A DNA stretch of 64,000 nucleotides from Hydra vulgaris (lineage: Eukaryota; Cnidaria; Hydrozoa; Anthoathecata; Hydridae), in assembly GCF_038396675.1 (NCBI RefSeq), contig NC_088920.1, positions 26,817,501 to 26,881,500 of the forward strand, written 5' to 3'. Below are positions 1 through 11,906 of this stretch, piece by piece. Each line of letters begins with the position of its first letter. Positions within the stretch are counted from its first letter, which is position 1. Below the pieces are notes generated by a model. The model was given only the letters and a program-made list of their open reading frames with translations, searched no databases and was not told the DNA's origin. Position numbers and translations under genes: made by a program.

Positions 1-165
1 TTGCAAAACTACATTTTTTTTAAAAAATTTACAAATATTTTTTAATTGGGGGGTGAACTTTTTTGACATATAGTAAAAATGCTTGTTATTTTTCTGATTT
101 TTGCACAAAATCTCCACTAAATTTAGTATGGGGATATAGGGTTGCAAAATTGTCATATCCCTAAT

Positions 166-187
166 GTATATATATATATATGTATAC

Positions 188-236
<49 letters not shown>

Positions 237-318
237 TATATATTTTTACAAATAATTGGCACAGTTATTTAATGTTGATAAAAAGGTGATAAAAGTAAAT
301 GGTACAACTGTGTGTGTG

Positions 319-389
<71 letters not shown>

Positions 390-468
390 TATATACATAT
401 ATTTATATACATATATATATATACATATATATATACATATATATATATACATATATATAGATATATAT

Positions 469-533
<65 letters not shown>

Positions 534-680
534 TATATTTTTATTTATACAAATATTATATATATTATATATATATATTATATATATAATACATATTATA
601 TATTATATATATATATATATATTTATATTATATATATAATATATATTAATATATATAATATATATTATATATATATATAT
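166..680. repeat. (TA)n microsatellite tracts
   Basis: Two long, imperfect TA dinucleotide tracts (about 166-245 and 321-680) are separated by a short unique stretch. A short TG run marks the left edge of the second. Open frames through them translate only to alternating Tyr/Ile and are not coding. The stretch before 166 is plain AT-rich sequence with nothing recognisable. Confidence 0.95.
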
Positions 681-685
681 TTATG

Positions 686-920
686 TGGTAGTGGTGTAGT
701 GGTAAAGCGCTCACTTTATAAGCAAGAGGTTCCGAGTTCAATCCCCACCACGCCCCTGGTAGTACCACGCTCAACTTGTTTCTCTGCACAGCGGTCTTGT
801 TCGTCAAGGTTTGTGTTTCGAAGTTATAGAGTTGAGAGAGGGTTTTAACCACTATTAAGTACCCTTCTCATCTGTAGTGGTCTTCTCAGCCTTGAGGAGG
901 TGAATAACAAACAAAAAAAA
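686..920 (+). mobile_element. tRNA-derived SINE
   Basis: A tRNA-like head of about 68 bases begins near 686. It has an A-box-like TGGTGTAGTGG, a B-box-like GAGTTCAATCC, and an acceptor-like pairing of GTGGTAG with the CCACCAC near 752. A tRNA-unrelated body follows and ends with CCTTGAGGAGGTGAATAAC and an A-rich tail near 920. A second head copy starts at 8766. There the anticodon-like loop reads TTCATAA, suggesting descent from tRNA-Met(CAT); in this copy the loop is TTTATAA and the stem is partly broken. An isolated copy of the 3' end also occurs at 1148-1181. The repeated head and common tail argue for a SINE rather than a working tRNA. Confidence 0.75.
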
Positions 921-1147
921 TATGTGTATATATATATATTAGGGTGACATTAAAAAAAATTCAAAATTTATCATTTCATTTTAAAGCTGTTCTCAATCTC
1001 AATATAAATTCAGAAAGGTCTTAGAATGTTGTTTTTGACCATTTTAAATGCTTTATGTGAAAATTGGTTTATGCGATATTTGTCATTTTTTCTATTTGTT
1101 TTTACTTTTTTTTAATAATAGGCTCGGTTACTCTTTGTTATTTTATT

Positions 1148-1181
1148 GGCCTTGAGGAGGTGAATTAACAAATAAATAATA
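1148..1181 (+). repeat. isolated SINE 3' tail
   Basis: GGCCTTGAGGAGGTGAATTA followed by an A/T-rich tail repeats the 3' terminus of the SINE at 686-920, without its head. It could be a strongly 5'-truncated SINE or the tail of a partner LINE that shares this end. Confidence 0.5.
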
Positions 1182-1855
1182 AGTAAATTAAATGTTGCAT
1201 TAACAGATCAGGATGGGAATAGCAAAAAAATAAAAATAATAAAAACAAGTCTTTAATTAATTACAAGTGCCAGAAATTTTTAAAATAATTTAAATACAAG
1301 TGCCAAAAGACTATTGTATATACTTAAATTACCTATTTCTGAATTGCCACCTTATCAGCTTTCTTCCAATGGAACAGTCTTAAGGCATTACTAGTATCTT
1401 ATCAGTTCTATATCTAATTGATTTAAAAGCTTAAGTACAAACTTTGCATGCGTAACTGGAGAAAATTTTGATTCGGTATGCAAAGAAAACACTACAAGTC
1501 ATCAAGAAAATGAAAATTTTTGTCTGCTCCGAAAAATAATTGTAAACTTAGCAACTATTTAATTTCTGAATCAAAAATTCGTGAAAGATTTGTTAAATTT
1601 CACAAAAAATGTCAGCTTATGGTACAACAATAAAGACTAACTTGGACGATAGAATGCAAAAAACAAAAAGGTTAGAGTGTTTTAAGTAAAGACATTATAA
1701 CAATATTTTGTAATATGCGAATTTGTGAAATGATATAATATACTTGGATTTGATGTGCAGAGCATTATATAACTATATGCAGCTTTTTTCTTAGAGTATA
1801 ATGGAAAATCTTTTTGATATTGGCAAAGCAAACATAAAATATTTAAAATAGAGTA

Positions 1856-3157
1856 ACGGGTGATGCGGAAGTTATCGGACAAATCCTAATTTCATTATTT
1901 GAGCATAATAATTAGTTTTTGTGGTTTTATGTGTAGGCATAAACGTTCTATAAAATATAAACTTTATTATTTGAAACACAATTATTTAAAATGAGGTTAA
2001 ATGCAGCTGAACGAGAATCTTTTCGAAAGCGACTAAAAATGTTTTTTGTAAATAAACCTAATATAAAAAAAAAAAATCATAAATCATTTTGAAAAGGAAG
2101 GATTTGCTCGAAGTACAATATGTGATAACCTAAAAAGACTTTAAACTGTTCAATCGTTTTCTGATAAAAAGTACTCTGGTCATCCGACATCCTGGACTAG
2201 AGAAAAGAAAGCCGAATTAACGAGGCTTGTCAACAATCAAAAAGGGGTCAGTCAGAGAAAAATAGGTATTAAATTCGGTGTAAATCAATCAACAATTGGT
2301 CGTCAGTTAAAAAAAATGAATATTAAATATAGAAAACATGAAAAGACTCTAAAATACACTATAGAACAACAAATAAAGGCAAAGAAAAGAAGCAGGAAAC
2401 TAGTTAACCAACTCTATAACACAATATCGCTTCTAGTCATCGATGACGAAAAATACTCTGGTTTTGCAGGGGACAACATGCCTGGAAATTCTGGATACTA
2501 CACAAACAACAAAAGGACATGCCCAGAAAGTGTTCGTTTTATAGGAAAAGAGAAATTTCCAAAAAAATTATTAGTGTGGATAGCCATATCTGACCGTGGT
2601 ATGTCCAAGCCATTGTTTCGCACTTCCAAGGCTGTAGCAATCAATTCATCAATCTATATTAATGAATGTTTAGAAAAACGACTTCCATTTATTCACAAGT
2701 ATCATGGAGACTTTAACTATTTATTTTGGCCAGATTTAGCAAGTTCTCATTATTCTAAAGATTCTCTAAATTGGATTGACCAATATATCTATTACGTTGA
2801 TAAAGAATCCAATCCCCCAAATGTGCCTCAAGCACGACCAATTGAAAATTTTTGGGGACATTTGGCACAGAAGGTTTACGAGGGAGATTGGCAAGCTTCA
2901 ACAGAGCAAGTTTTGATTGATCACATTAAACTAAAACTACAAGAAATTGATTTAAACATTTTACAGTCGCATATGAAAGGCGTCAGAGCAAAATTGAGAT
3001 CAATTGCAGATGGTGTTGTTTTTTCATATAAAAAATAATATATTTTTATTAAAAGATAAATGCTATATTTGAAAAAAATATAATAGTAGTTTGTTTTTTT
3101 ATTTACAAATAAGTTATTGACGTTTTTATTTTGTCCAATAACTTCCGCATCACCCGT
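1856..3157 (+). mobile_element. mariner-like (IS630/Tc1/mariner) element with full TIRs
   Basis: Terminal inverted repeats of about 28 bp start ACGGGTGATGCGGAAGTTAT at 1856. The reverse complement of the right end (to 3157) is the same except for a C/T difference further in. The element is flanked by TA at 1854-1855 and 3158-3159, the expected target duplication. Its length of 1302 bp is normal for the superfamily. It contains one + strand transposase gene broken near the 5' end. It sits inside the larger candidate element 939-5400, so it inserted later. Confidence 0.9.
1991..3038 (+). pseudogene. mariner-like transposase, broken near the N-terminus
   Basis: The probable start ATG is at 1991 (MRLNAAERESFRKRL). 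The frame is lost at a run of A residues near 2069-2080, and a further stop follows near 2143. From 2316 a 240-codon open frame runs to the end. The N-terminal part encodes a helix-turn-helix region (GVSQRKIGIKFGVNQSTIGR). The catalytic core shows LLVIDDEKYSGF (first Asp), LFWPDLASSHYS (second Asp) and RPIENFWGHL (Glu). Counting residues between the second Asp and the Glu gives 36, a DD36E arrangement rather than the classic DD34D/DD34E. It cuts and pastes the flanking TIRs in intact relatives. Only two lesions are visible, so the copy is fairly young. Confidence 0.85.
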
Positions 3158-3899
3158 TATCGATATGCCTAGAAACAAAAGACTTTAATAGAAGATTTTT
3201 CTTTTATTGAAGATCAAAATTTTCATCTTATAACAGAAACAACAATTCCGTCACGGTTAATTTTCTGCTTCAATTTTCCTTTGATATAACTACTTTACCA
3301 TCAAAATAAAGAACATGTTTTTTACTAATTTCATCTCATAGTTTTCTTGTATTTCAATACCTTAGTGAGCTATAGTTTCATAGCGGTTCTGTCTTACAGT
3401 CTCTCTATTTAATTTTTTTTCTACTCCGAAGTAATTCATTAAACAGGCAATAAATATTATTTGATCTCTGTAATTGACCCTTTTTCTTACACTTAAAGGT
3501 GTTGTTGCTGCTGTAAGGTTATCTCTGGTAATAACATTATGATTAATAATAGCAGTTGCATGTGTTTGTTTTTCTTTATTCACTTAAGGTATTTGTACTT
3601 CATTAGAACTGTCTTCATTCTGCATTGAACTCATATCTTTAGAATCTATATAAAGTATAAATTACAAAGATATTTTGTTTATAAAAACTTAATATGGATA
3701 TAAACAATTTAATACAGCAAATGAATACCTTCTAAACATAAACATTGTTTTATTGCAATTGAGTTTCACTTCCAAACCATAATCAGCTGAAACGCGTTTA
3801 TCAACTTCACTTCAAGGTATACAGTGATATCTTTTTCATTTTCATGCTTCCATTTTCTTCCTGTTTTTTTTATACCTTGTGTATCCCTCCACTCTCCTT

Positions 3900-5150
3900 T
3901 CAACTCTTGCTTCTATTTCCTCACCTCTAATGTGACTAATGAACTGAACTTTTCATTCCTAAGGCATAAACATGATCTTTTTCTAGGAGTTGTACAAAGT
4001 AACTCTGGAAAAGCACTTGATCAGGTTTTAGTTCTACAAAATCTGTTTGATTATTTTGAAGCACTCAACCAAATTTTTGTAGTTTGTAATGACTCTACTG
4101 CCACAAATACAGGCAGATTGGATGGAACAGTTTTGATTTTAATAAGAATTTTTAAAAAACCACTGCTTTGGTTTATGTGTAAACATCATATTTTCAAACT
4201 GCACCTTAATCATGTTTATAAAGCTATAACTGGGATTAAAAACAAAGGTCTAAATAATAAACTTTGTTCCAACTTTAGTATTTGAGTTTTAGAATTGAGT
4301 AAGGGAGTTTTTGCCATTAATTTCTCCTCCTAATGCTAATTATAGAATTAATAGGTTTTCTGAGAACTCGCTTACTTTTAACTTAGGCATATACAGTTTG
4401 TATTTTGAAGCAAAGAATTTTATAGAGTTTTCTTTGAATAACACAACTTTTCCAAGAGACATCTACATGCATCTTGTAGAATATCTTGCTTTTTATTTTA
4501 ATATCAAATCTGATAAGTTAAAAGATTTTAAAATTAATCACCCCAGCAACTGTCATTCAGCTTGTTTAATGCAGATTCCACACATCATCTAGTTCTTGAA
4601 ATTTTTTCACCAGTAATTAATTATCTACATGAACAAATTATACATAAAGAATGGAACTTAAAGGCAGGTAACACGCTGTTGAAGAGTATGGAAACTTATT
4701 CTTGATACTTATCTCCTAAAACAGTTATTATGGTTTAGCTGATTCAAGTCTTGATTTGCAAACTCAAACATTTTAGAAACTTTACTTCAGCATAAAGTGC
4801 CTGAAATTGAGCTAATAAACTTTGAAAAGCCAACCGTTGTTGTTTTCAATGATAACGCTCAATTGAAAGATTTGAATACAGAGAAAAGTTTATTTTTATA
4901 AAACTGGAATTAGCTGGCGAGATTAAGGTTTCGTTATATACCATTCATAATAAAGGCAACTTAAAGGATCTTGAGTCTTACAATAACTTTGTTTTTTTAT
5001 CAAAAACGTAAGTGTCACAAATGATTGTGCCAAAAGAAATATCGGAATAATCCAGCAATTCATTGGCTCATCTCAAAATGAAAAGTAACGACAAAATAAC
5101 AAACATTTACAAACATTTCCCAGAAAGACTTAAGCTATCTTTAACAAATA
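3900..5150 (+). pseudogene. decayed transposase-like protein of an unclassified family (copy 1)
   Basis: Stretches in shifting + frames match a family that also appears at 9310-10290 and 55.5-59.6 kb. Visible blocks are a segment with VVCNDSTATNTGRLDGT (about 4081-4131), followed by FMCKHHIFKLHLNHVYKA (about 4174-4230). A later block begins FPRDIYMHLVEYLAFYF (about 4450). The shared signature is D-x-T-A-(S/T)-N-T-G, then C-(R/K)-H-H/K and an E/K-L-H. From memory, this resembles uncharacterised transposon-like proteins common in cnidarians and aphids; I cannot name the superfamily. Stops and frameshifts after about 4590 leave only fragments. Confidence 0.6.
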
Positions 5151-5400
5151 TAGATTAAAAAAATATATTTATGCACTTATTTTTATTTTATATAACATTG
5201 TTTTTTAAATTATTATGCAAAAATCTAGTAAAATTGTGATATTGGCATAAAAACCCAAGTTTTACATAAAGCTCTTCCTTTAAGACTTTCAAGCTAAAAA
5301 AATTTTGTGAATTTTCAAGTAAACGTAAAATAGTTTATTACATAATGGTATTTTAAATTCCAAGAAAAGTTAAAAAGTTAAAAAGAAATTGTCGCCCTAA

Positions 5401-5407
5401 TATATAT

Positions 5408-5490
<83 letters not shown>
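5401..5490. repeat. (TA)n microsatellite
   Basis: Almost pure TA tract directly abutting the right end of the candidate element 939-5400. Confidence 0.95.
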
Positions 5491-5500
<10 letters not shown>

Positions 5501-5532
5501 TTTTCTTTGACAAGGTATTTGGTAATCAGACC

Positions 5533-6990
5533 TTATGATGATTTGCCTAATTCTTTGTGAAATTCTTGGTAGCCAGACATACAAAATTTCAGTTCATGTT
5601 GAAATTTCAAGGCGCATTCTGAATTGTTTACTAGGAAATGATGTTCTAATTTACTGGAAAGTTGGAGACCTTTTCGAATTAAATTTGCTGTGAGTGAGGT
5701 AGGTTCTTCTTCTGGTTCATTATCTTTTTCAAAATCTTCCATAGCAACTAATTCCACACTTTCCAAAATGTCATCATTACTTAGGGCTTCGTCCACAAGC
5801 AACTCTTCAACATCGTTTTCACCAAAAGTATCAAAACCATCTCCACCAACTTCTTTGGCCAATGAAATAATTTCTGATGATATATTTGTTATTTGATTTG
5901 ACTCATTTCTTTTTGATTCGCATTCAGGCCAAGCTGCTTTCCAACATCCATTTAATGTTTGTGGTCTTATTTCAGCAATTGATAAGGCAGAATGGTTTAT
6001 ACAGTCCAAAATATTAACTTTTTTCCAAACTTCAGTAACTGCAGTTGGTTCTTTTTCAAGTTTATCAAAAATGAATTAAAAAGGGAACTTTACATTATAT
6101 TTCTTAAAGGTGGAAAAATTCCCTGATCTGGTTGAATAAGGTTTTGAGGAAAAAAGCTAATTCTATGTTTTGATGTTCTAAATTTGCATGACATGACTTT
6201 GCATTGACTGGTGCATTATCAAGAATTAATAGGATTTTAAATTCAAAACGCTTCTCTTTCATGTATTTTTCGACTTATGGTACAAAGCATTTATCGAACC
6301 ATTCAGTGAAAATAGCAGTTGTCACCCAGGCCTTTTTGTTTGCCATCCAACATATGGCAGTTTTTTTAGTTCTTTTCCTTTCAATGCACGTGGTTTCAAA
6401 GATCGATTTACAAGCAGCGGTTTCAACATTCAATCTCCTGATGCATTACTGCAAAGCAAAAAAGTAACTTGATCTTTTGCAGCTTTAAAACCACTTGCAG
6501 TTTTTTAGGATATTTTCTGGCAGCTTCTTTGTCGGCAGAAGCAATTTCACCTTTTATCTTCAGGTTATGAAAAGAATACCTTTTTAAAAAACCAGTAAGC
6601 CATCCTGTGCTGGCCAAAAATTGTGCATTATTCCCATCTGAAGATGTAGCTGGCTCCAATTCCTTCAACTGCTTGTAAAATCAAAGAGCTTTTTGTTTAA
6701 TTAAATGCCCATCTATTGGAATTCTTTTTTGAGTTAAACCTTTAATCCAAATTGCGAGTGCCTTTTCTGTTTTTTCTATTAGGGTGTCTCTTGAGTATGA
6801 TGAAATTTTAGCACTCAAATTTGTACCAGAAATGACAGATTTTCTTATTGCCGCTTCATTTTTTTTATTGCTCCAACTGTAGATTCGCCCAAACTAAAAT
6901 GTTTACCTATGGCTGTAGATCTTTCTCCTTTTGCCAAACGATCCAAAATTATAATTTTTTTTTCTTAGGAAATTGCACCCTCTTCTGTTT
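5533..6990 (-). pseudogene. Tigger/pogo-type (Tc1/mariner superfamily) transposase relic
   Basis: Read on the minus strand from about 6960 downward. The first block has a helix-turn-helix (GERSTAIGKHFSLGESTVGA). A CENP-B/Tc5-like DNA-binding block (6668-6423) follows, with FLASTGWLTGFLKRYSFHN and GEIASADKEAARKYP. The DDE core comes next, with LLILDNAPVNAKSCHA near 6230-6185 (second Asp) and, after a frameshift, LIQPDQGIFPPLRNIM near 6140-6095 (third Asp). The acidic C-terminal tail is open from 6009 to 5533 (LNGCWKAAWPECESKR, then many Glu/Asp). At least two frame changes make it non-functional. It resembles Tigger/jerky proteins, usually about 500-600 residues. I did not find TIRs. Confidence 0.8.
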
Positions 6991-7400
6991 TTGTTTTTTG
7001 TTATTACTATCACAAATTTTTCTAAAATCAACAAAAACAATGGAATTGAAAGAAAAAAATTCTAGAAAAGCATTAAAAACTTACAATTCCTTCGAAAAAA
7101 CTTATGTTGAAGTAAAACCTTTTTCTTAGAGTTAAGATTTCTACTGACTAATACTAATAGTAATAAATAGATGCATAGAACATTACAATTTAGACATAGC
7201 ACAAAATATGAAAAGATTTTTAAAGCATGCTTTGTTTTCAAAATATGAAAAGATTTTCAAAGCATGCTTTGTTTTCAAACCAATTATCAATTACGCATTG
7301 AAAGTTAAAAAAAAATTAATTGATAAAAAAAATTTTCTTTTGCACCGCATTATTTCAAAATCGCATAAAAAAACCCCGCATAAAAAGAGAATTGAGTGTA

Positions 7401-7560
<160 letters not shown>

Positions 7561-8763
7561 GACATCTTCATTTCCAACAAGGCTGCAAGCAACAACTATT
7601 AGAGTTGGAAGTTGATGAAAGAGAAAGGATGAAGTTGATAGTGCAAGATAACGATTGACAGGCGCCTTAAAAGATTGTAAGTTATATAAATTAGGATAAC
7701 AAGATGAAGGAAGCAAATTCCAAGAAACTGAAGTCTAGGAAAAAAATTAAACAAATAAGAATTTTTGGAGCACTAAGGACAGTCATAAGAAAAAGATGAA
7801 ATGTGATTAGATGACGAGTAACACAAGAAGGAATTTTAGTGTATGGCACAAGAGACGCTAGCTTTTTAGAGCAGTGCTCATCATAGTATTTATAGAAGAG
7901 AGAAAGGGAAGCAACATTAAGACAATCCGATAATGGTGGAAGTTGGCTGAGTAAGCAGGGCTAACTATGTTTACAATGCATTTATGCATCTTTTCTAAAA
8001 GAGAAAAGGAATCATTTGAAGATCCGCCCTAGATATGGCAACAGTATTTCATACAAGGGTGTATTTTTGATTTAAAAAGATAAAGAATAGAATCCTAAGT
8101 AAGAAAGTGGCAAGCATGATAAAGAGATGCAACCTTTTCAGATGCTAATTTTGCTACTGATTTGATATATGGTTTCCAAGAAAGATCAGAAGTAGAAGTT
8201 GATTCTAGAAAATGAAGGGTAGATGACTCATTGAGTACATTATCGTTCAAAAGTATAGCAACATCCAGTATACCAAACTTTATCAAAAGCTTTAAAAATG
8301 TAGAGAGCAATAGCCTTAGTCTCTCTACATCTATCTAATGCTAAATAAAACCTAGCAATTATTACGGTTAACAAATCAGCAGTAGAATGAAAAGATCAAA
8401 ATCCATATTGATGACCAGAAAGTAAGTTATTAGATTTAAGAAGAGAGATTAAGTGTTTGTTATTTAAAGACTCAAAGACCTAATGGGACGGTAGTTAGAT
8501 GAGTCAGATTACTCTCCAGAATTTTTGAAAATAGGGATAACAGATGCTGCTTTCCAGCAGACTGGAAAACAAGCCTTTGATAAGCGCTTGTTAAATAGAT
8601 TTGAAATTGTAGACAAAAGCTTTGGAGAAAACTTCTGCAAGACCGTAACAGATATATATGTCCAGATCACAAGCTGTAGAATAGTCTAAGCAGGAAATTA
8701 CTTTGTATACAGAAGCTGGAGTGATACAAAAGTCAGGCAATGGATTACCCTTTTTTTCAGCAA
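7561..8763 (-). mobile_element. CR1/L2-like LINE, 3' part (reverse transcriptase end and C-terminus)
   Basis: On the minus strand, 8600-8470 encodes a decayed RT segment (ACFPVCWKAASVIPIFKNSG, then a stop, then SDSSNYRPI). 8310-8095 encodes a C-terminal segment with SDLSWKPYIKSVAKLASEKV and YHACHFLT. The frame then drifts through a C-terminal region ending near the 3' terminus at 7561. A similar 3' end occurs as a short insertion at 21986-22115, and related sequence lies at 13937-16976. The endonuclease part is missing. The 5' side is cut by the SINE at 8766. Stops and shifts make it dead. Confidence 0.75.
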
Positions 8764-8765
8764 TA

Positions 8766-8850
8766 CCATGCAGTAGTGGTGTAGTGGTAAAGCGCTCGCT
8801 TCATAAGTGAGAAGCTCCGAGTTCCAAAGCCCCAAAAAGATGGAGGACAG
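8766..8850 (+). mobile_element. tRNA-Met-like SINE head (partial)
   Basis: This is a second copy of the tRNA-like head at 686, containing TGGTGTAGTGG, then GCGCTCGCTTCATAAGTGAG, then CTCCGAGTTCC. The anticodon-like stem CTCRC/GTGAG pairs well around loop TTCATAA. The 3' body of the first SINE is not recognisable beyond about 8850. 8850-9300 holds nothing I can name. Confidence 0.6.
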
Positions 8851-9309
8851 TTCAGCCAAGGTTTATTATTGTCTTTACTCAAAATAAACTGAAAATAAAC
8901 TACAAGTTCCAACCAACCAACTGTGACAAGCTAAGTAGTTTTTCTTGGGTGAAGTCTAGACCTTGCGATAGGATTTCAGACTTTTCTGCCAATATTTTGA
9001 AAAGGTGCTCAGGAGACTAAAGAGAAACGCACAAATCACACAGTATAAAATATAGAAATAAATTCTGCCACTTTACTGATTTCTTTTGTAAATAGCTGTC
9101 AATTGGTAGGGCAACTGATTTCTTAAAACTTGAATTTTAAGTAAATATATAGTATATATAAACTGTAACTAATTTGCATAAACTAATCCTGCAGCATAAA
9201 CATTAAAACTTACATCTGGACGTAGATGAGTCTAAGTTCTACTAGTTTTTTATAATCACCTTCAGGGAAATACTAAATTTGCAAGTGTATGTCTACAAAA
9301 ATGAACAGT

Positions 9310-10290
9310 TTATTTAAGCCGTTTTTCTAGATATGCTCCTTTAACTGCCACTTTGTCAAATATTTTGAACTTTGATATATCCATAGTTTCCTTTGTGACG
9401 TTCCAATTAGCTTGGAAAAACTTTGAACATCCGATTTTCAGGAGCATAAGTTTTACCAATGTGAACTTTTTCCATAAAATATTTACAGTGAAGCTCGTAA
9501 ACATGTTTTCGACATGCAAACTGTAATATAATTGAACCCTGAGTTTCACAGAACCTAAAGTTTGTGCCAGAATATTTTCCTGTATTAGTTGCAGTTGCGT
9601 CAAAGTACAGACCCTTTATATAACTTCTTAGCTTATTTTCATCCAAAATGTTTACTAAAGTATCATGACGAGATTTTCCAGTACCGTGTTCCATTGGCGG
9701 AATGCCAAGAAGCTTTAAATCACCATCGATATTTACAAGAACAGCAAAACAATCTCTTTTTTGTTTTGTACTATTAGTAAAATCCTGCAAAATTTTTCCA
9801 TCAAAGTGTGGGATTATTCAAAATTTACTTTGTTTTGCAGCTTTTATTATATCTTCTCGATATTTAGCTACACTTGTACTTACTGTTTCTTTTTTGCAGG
9901 TCTGATGGTGGCTTCAGAAAGAACCTGAATCAACCTGGAATCCTAACAGTAAAAGACCTCACTTTTTTCTGATGATAAAAACTCAGTTTTCTCATTTTGA
10001 TTCTCTTGTTGCTCAATAAATGTTAAGTATTGCAATCTTCTTTTATCTTTTTTATCTTTTGGCTAAATCCTTTGAAGCAAGTATCATTTTACGAGTTGTT
10101 ATTTGATCTTTTAAAATTTGATTATCTGAATTGTATGAATATAGTTTGCTTCCATATTTTTTCTTTAAATTAGAGCAAATATCAGGTTTTCCAGCCCAAA
10201 AAAGTTTCTTAGCATTTTTTTAAAAGATGTGTCTAGCTAATTCTACAACGTTGCCTTTTTTTTTTTTTTTTTGACGTTGCCCATTTTTCA
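9310..10290 (-). pseudogene. decayed transposase-like protein of the unclassified family (copy 2)
   Basis: Minus strand, reading from about 10250. An N-terminal block (about 10245-10065) contains PDICSNLKKKYGSKLYSYNS and DQITTRKMILASKDLAK. After disruptions an open stretch 9790-9407 contains LLGIPPMEHGTGKSRHDTLV, YFDATATNTGKYSGTNFRF and FACRKHVYELHCKYFMEKV. This is the same D-x-T-A-T-N-T-G / C-R-K-H / E-L-H signature as copy 1. It gives the N-terminal half and middle only; the C-terminal half is absent. A poly-T run at 10255-10272 and frameshifts break it. Confidence 0.6.
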
Positions 10291-10299
10291 ACAAGATTA

Positions 10300-11759
10300 T
10301 TTAATAGTTGCCTAGAATACATAATATTTATTGAATTATTTCTAATTGCTTTAAAACTTTTTTAATGTAGCCTCATATCTGCGGCAAAGTGGAAAGAGTC
10401 AAGTTAACAAATTAATATAAGCAAAATTAAAATTCTGTAAAAATAAAAAATCCATAATTGTATATTATTTAGCACACCTGATGTGCTTGTCATGAAATAT
10501 GCTGCCGTCATATCCTCCATCAATTCATGGTTTATTTATAGCAAAAAAGATGCAGTTCTGAGGACATTGAGGTATTGCAAAAATGTCTTTGAGAGTGATC
10601 TTGTGATTTTTGGTAGTATCTTTACTTTTTTTTTTAACCTTTTTTTTATTTTTTATTTTAAAGTAAAATTTATAAATGGCAGTTTATAATAAAAAATATA
10701 TTCTTAGCTTAAGTAAAAGTATGGCATGATTTCGTTTTCTAATCTTTTCTAATTTTTTTAGAATAAATAGTTCAAAAAATAAAATATTGTTTTTGTTTGT
10801 GGCAGGCGTGAGTTATATTCGATCTCAAGTCTCATTCTATTTAAATATACTTAAAAATTATACTAAGTTAGTGCATTTTGAGCTATTTTTCTTTGTCTTC
10901 ATTAGTATATATTTTTTTAAATATAAACTTCCCAACCAATTCCAAATTAATATTTAGGCCTTTTAAAGTTCATAGAAAAAAAATTAGTGTTTTGTTTCAA
11001 TGTTTAAGGTTCCTACTTTTTGGTTAAAAGTGTGGGGGTTTCGGGGCACAAATTGTAAAACAGGGCAGCTTAAAAATGAGTTTCGTAAGTTTTTCTGTGT
11101 AAAATCATTTTTATCCAACGGTCAACTAACCCAGGTGGTTGGGATTTATATAACCATCATTTTACTTAAAGCAAGAACATTGTTTGTTAGGCATATATTG
11201 GTGCAGATGCGGTGCCTTTTTTTTCGTATATATTCATTGTCTCGTCAACATTGGTAAAAATATAAGAATTTCCGGCTAAAAAGATCTATTAGAAACTTAA
11301 TATCTTACTTTGTGGGTGTTGACTAATAAATATTTAGATAACTGTGAAACAAAAAAATATAAAAAGAAATTGGCAAATGGTTTAGGCTGAAGTGTTTGAT
11401 AAATAAGTTAGTAGAAACACAATCACTGATATCCCAATTCAGTGTAACATTAGTTTTCTTGGCAAGATCCATATTGATTATAACTCCTGTGCTTCTCTAA
11501 AATATTTTTGAAATACTGGCATATTGATCTTGAGTATTGTTGATTACATTCAATACAACTGTTAGTAAATAAATATTTCAAAAATTAAGCAAAGGTAATT
11601 ATTCCGATTAGAATCAGATGCAATTCTACACTTAGGTCTAGGTTTATCAATGAAGGAAACTAATAAAAAAAAAAGTTTGATTTATTAAAAAAAAAATTTT
11701 GAACTTTTTAAAAATTAAAAGTTAAAGTAAATTTTCAAAATTTAACAAGTTCTTTTTAG
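10300..11759. other. AT-rich stretch without recognised genes
   Basis: No exon, repeat family or RNA gene that I can identify. A short open frame at 11000-11257 (+, 85 codons) has no recognisable motif and no neighbouring support. The stretch ends in the acceptor site (polypyrimidine then AG at 11758-11759) of the ABCC exon, so it is probably intronic. Confidence 0.5.
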
Positions 11760-11906
11760 GCAGCAGCTGTTATTAAAAGCAATCAGCCTAATGATGACTG
11801 GCCAAGATTTGGTGCCATTGAATTCTGTAATCTCTTTATCAAATACCGTGAAGAGATGGACCTTGTACTTAGCAACATATCATTTAAAGTTGAACCATCA
11901 GAAAAG
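11760..11906 (+). CDS. ABCC transporter exon (linker to NBD2)
   Basis: 49 codons, phase 0 at both ends. The acceptor is TTCTTTTTAG before the exon and the donor is AAG|GTCTGT after it. It encodes a linker segment, DDWPRFGAIEFCNLFIKYR, then LVLSNISFKVEPSEK, the first strands of the second ATP-binding domain. Confidence 0.9.

Larger units (their letters stand above)
939..5400 (+). mobile_element. candidate DNA transposon of an unclassified transposase family, interrupted by a mariner
   Basis: The left end reads TTAGGGTGACA (939-949) and the right end, reverse-complemented, reads TTAGGGCGAC (5391-5400). They are therefore short inverted repeats with one mismatch, both abutting TA repeats. Between them lies the decayed + strand transposase-like relic at about 3900-5150 and the complete mariner-like insertion 1856-3157. 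A related copy near 55.5 kb starts with TAGGGTGTC (about 55543), which supports this terminus. The terminal repeats are short, so the boundaries are an inference. 3158-3800 holds no coding stretch I recognise. Confidence 0.5.

Noticed and set aside
686-753. A functional tRNA gene
   Set aside because: The head is tRNA-like, but the anticodon stem is broken in this copy, a SINE body and tail follow, and a second diverged copy exists at 8766.
246-852. Open frames of Tyr/Ile repeats and a frame across the SINE
   Set aside because: Produced by (TA)n; the continuation merely reads through the SINE.
3362-3583. Minus-strand 73-codon frame and similar short frames (1682-1882, 2921-3178)
   Set aside because: No recognisable motif; some lie opposite transposase coding sequence or span its TIR.
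5690-7129. Plus-strand frames at 5690-5896, 6204-6467 and 6848-7129
   Set aside because: Opposite-strand shadows of the Tigger/pogo relic.
11000-11257. 85-codon plus-strand frame
   Set aside because: No motif, no splice-compatible link to the ABCC exons that I could see, and its composition is unremarkable for this DNA.
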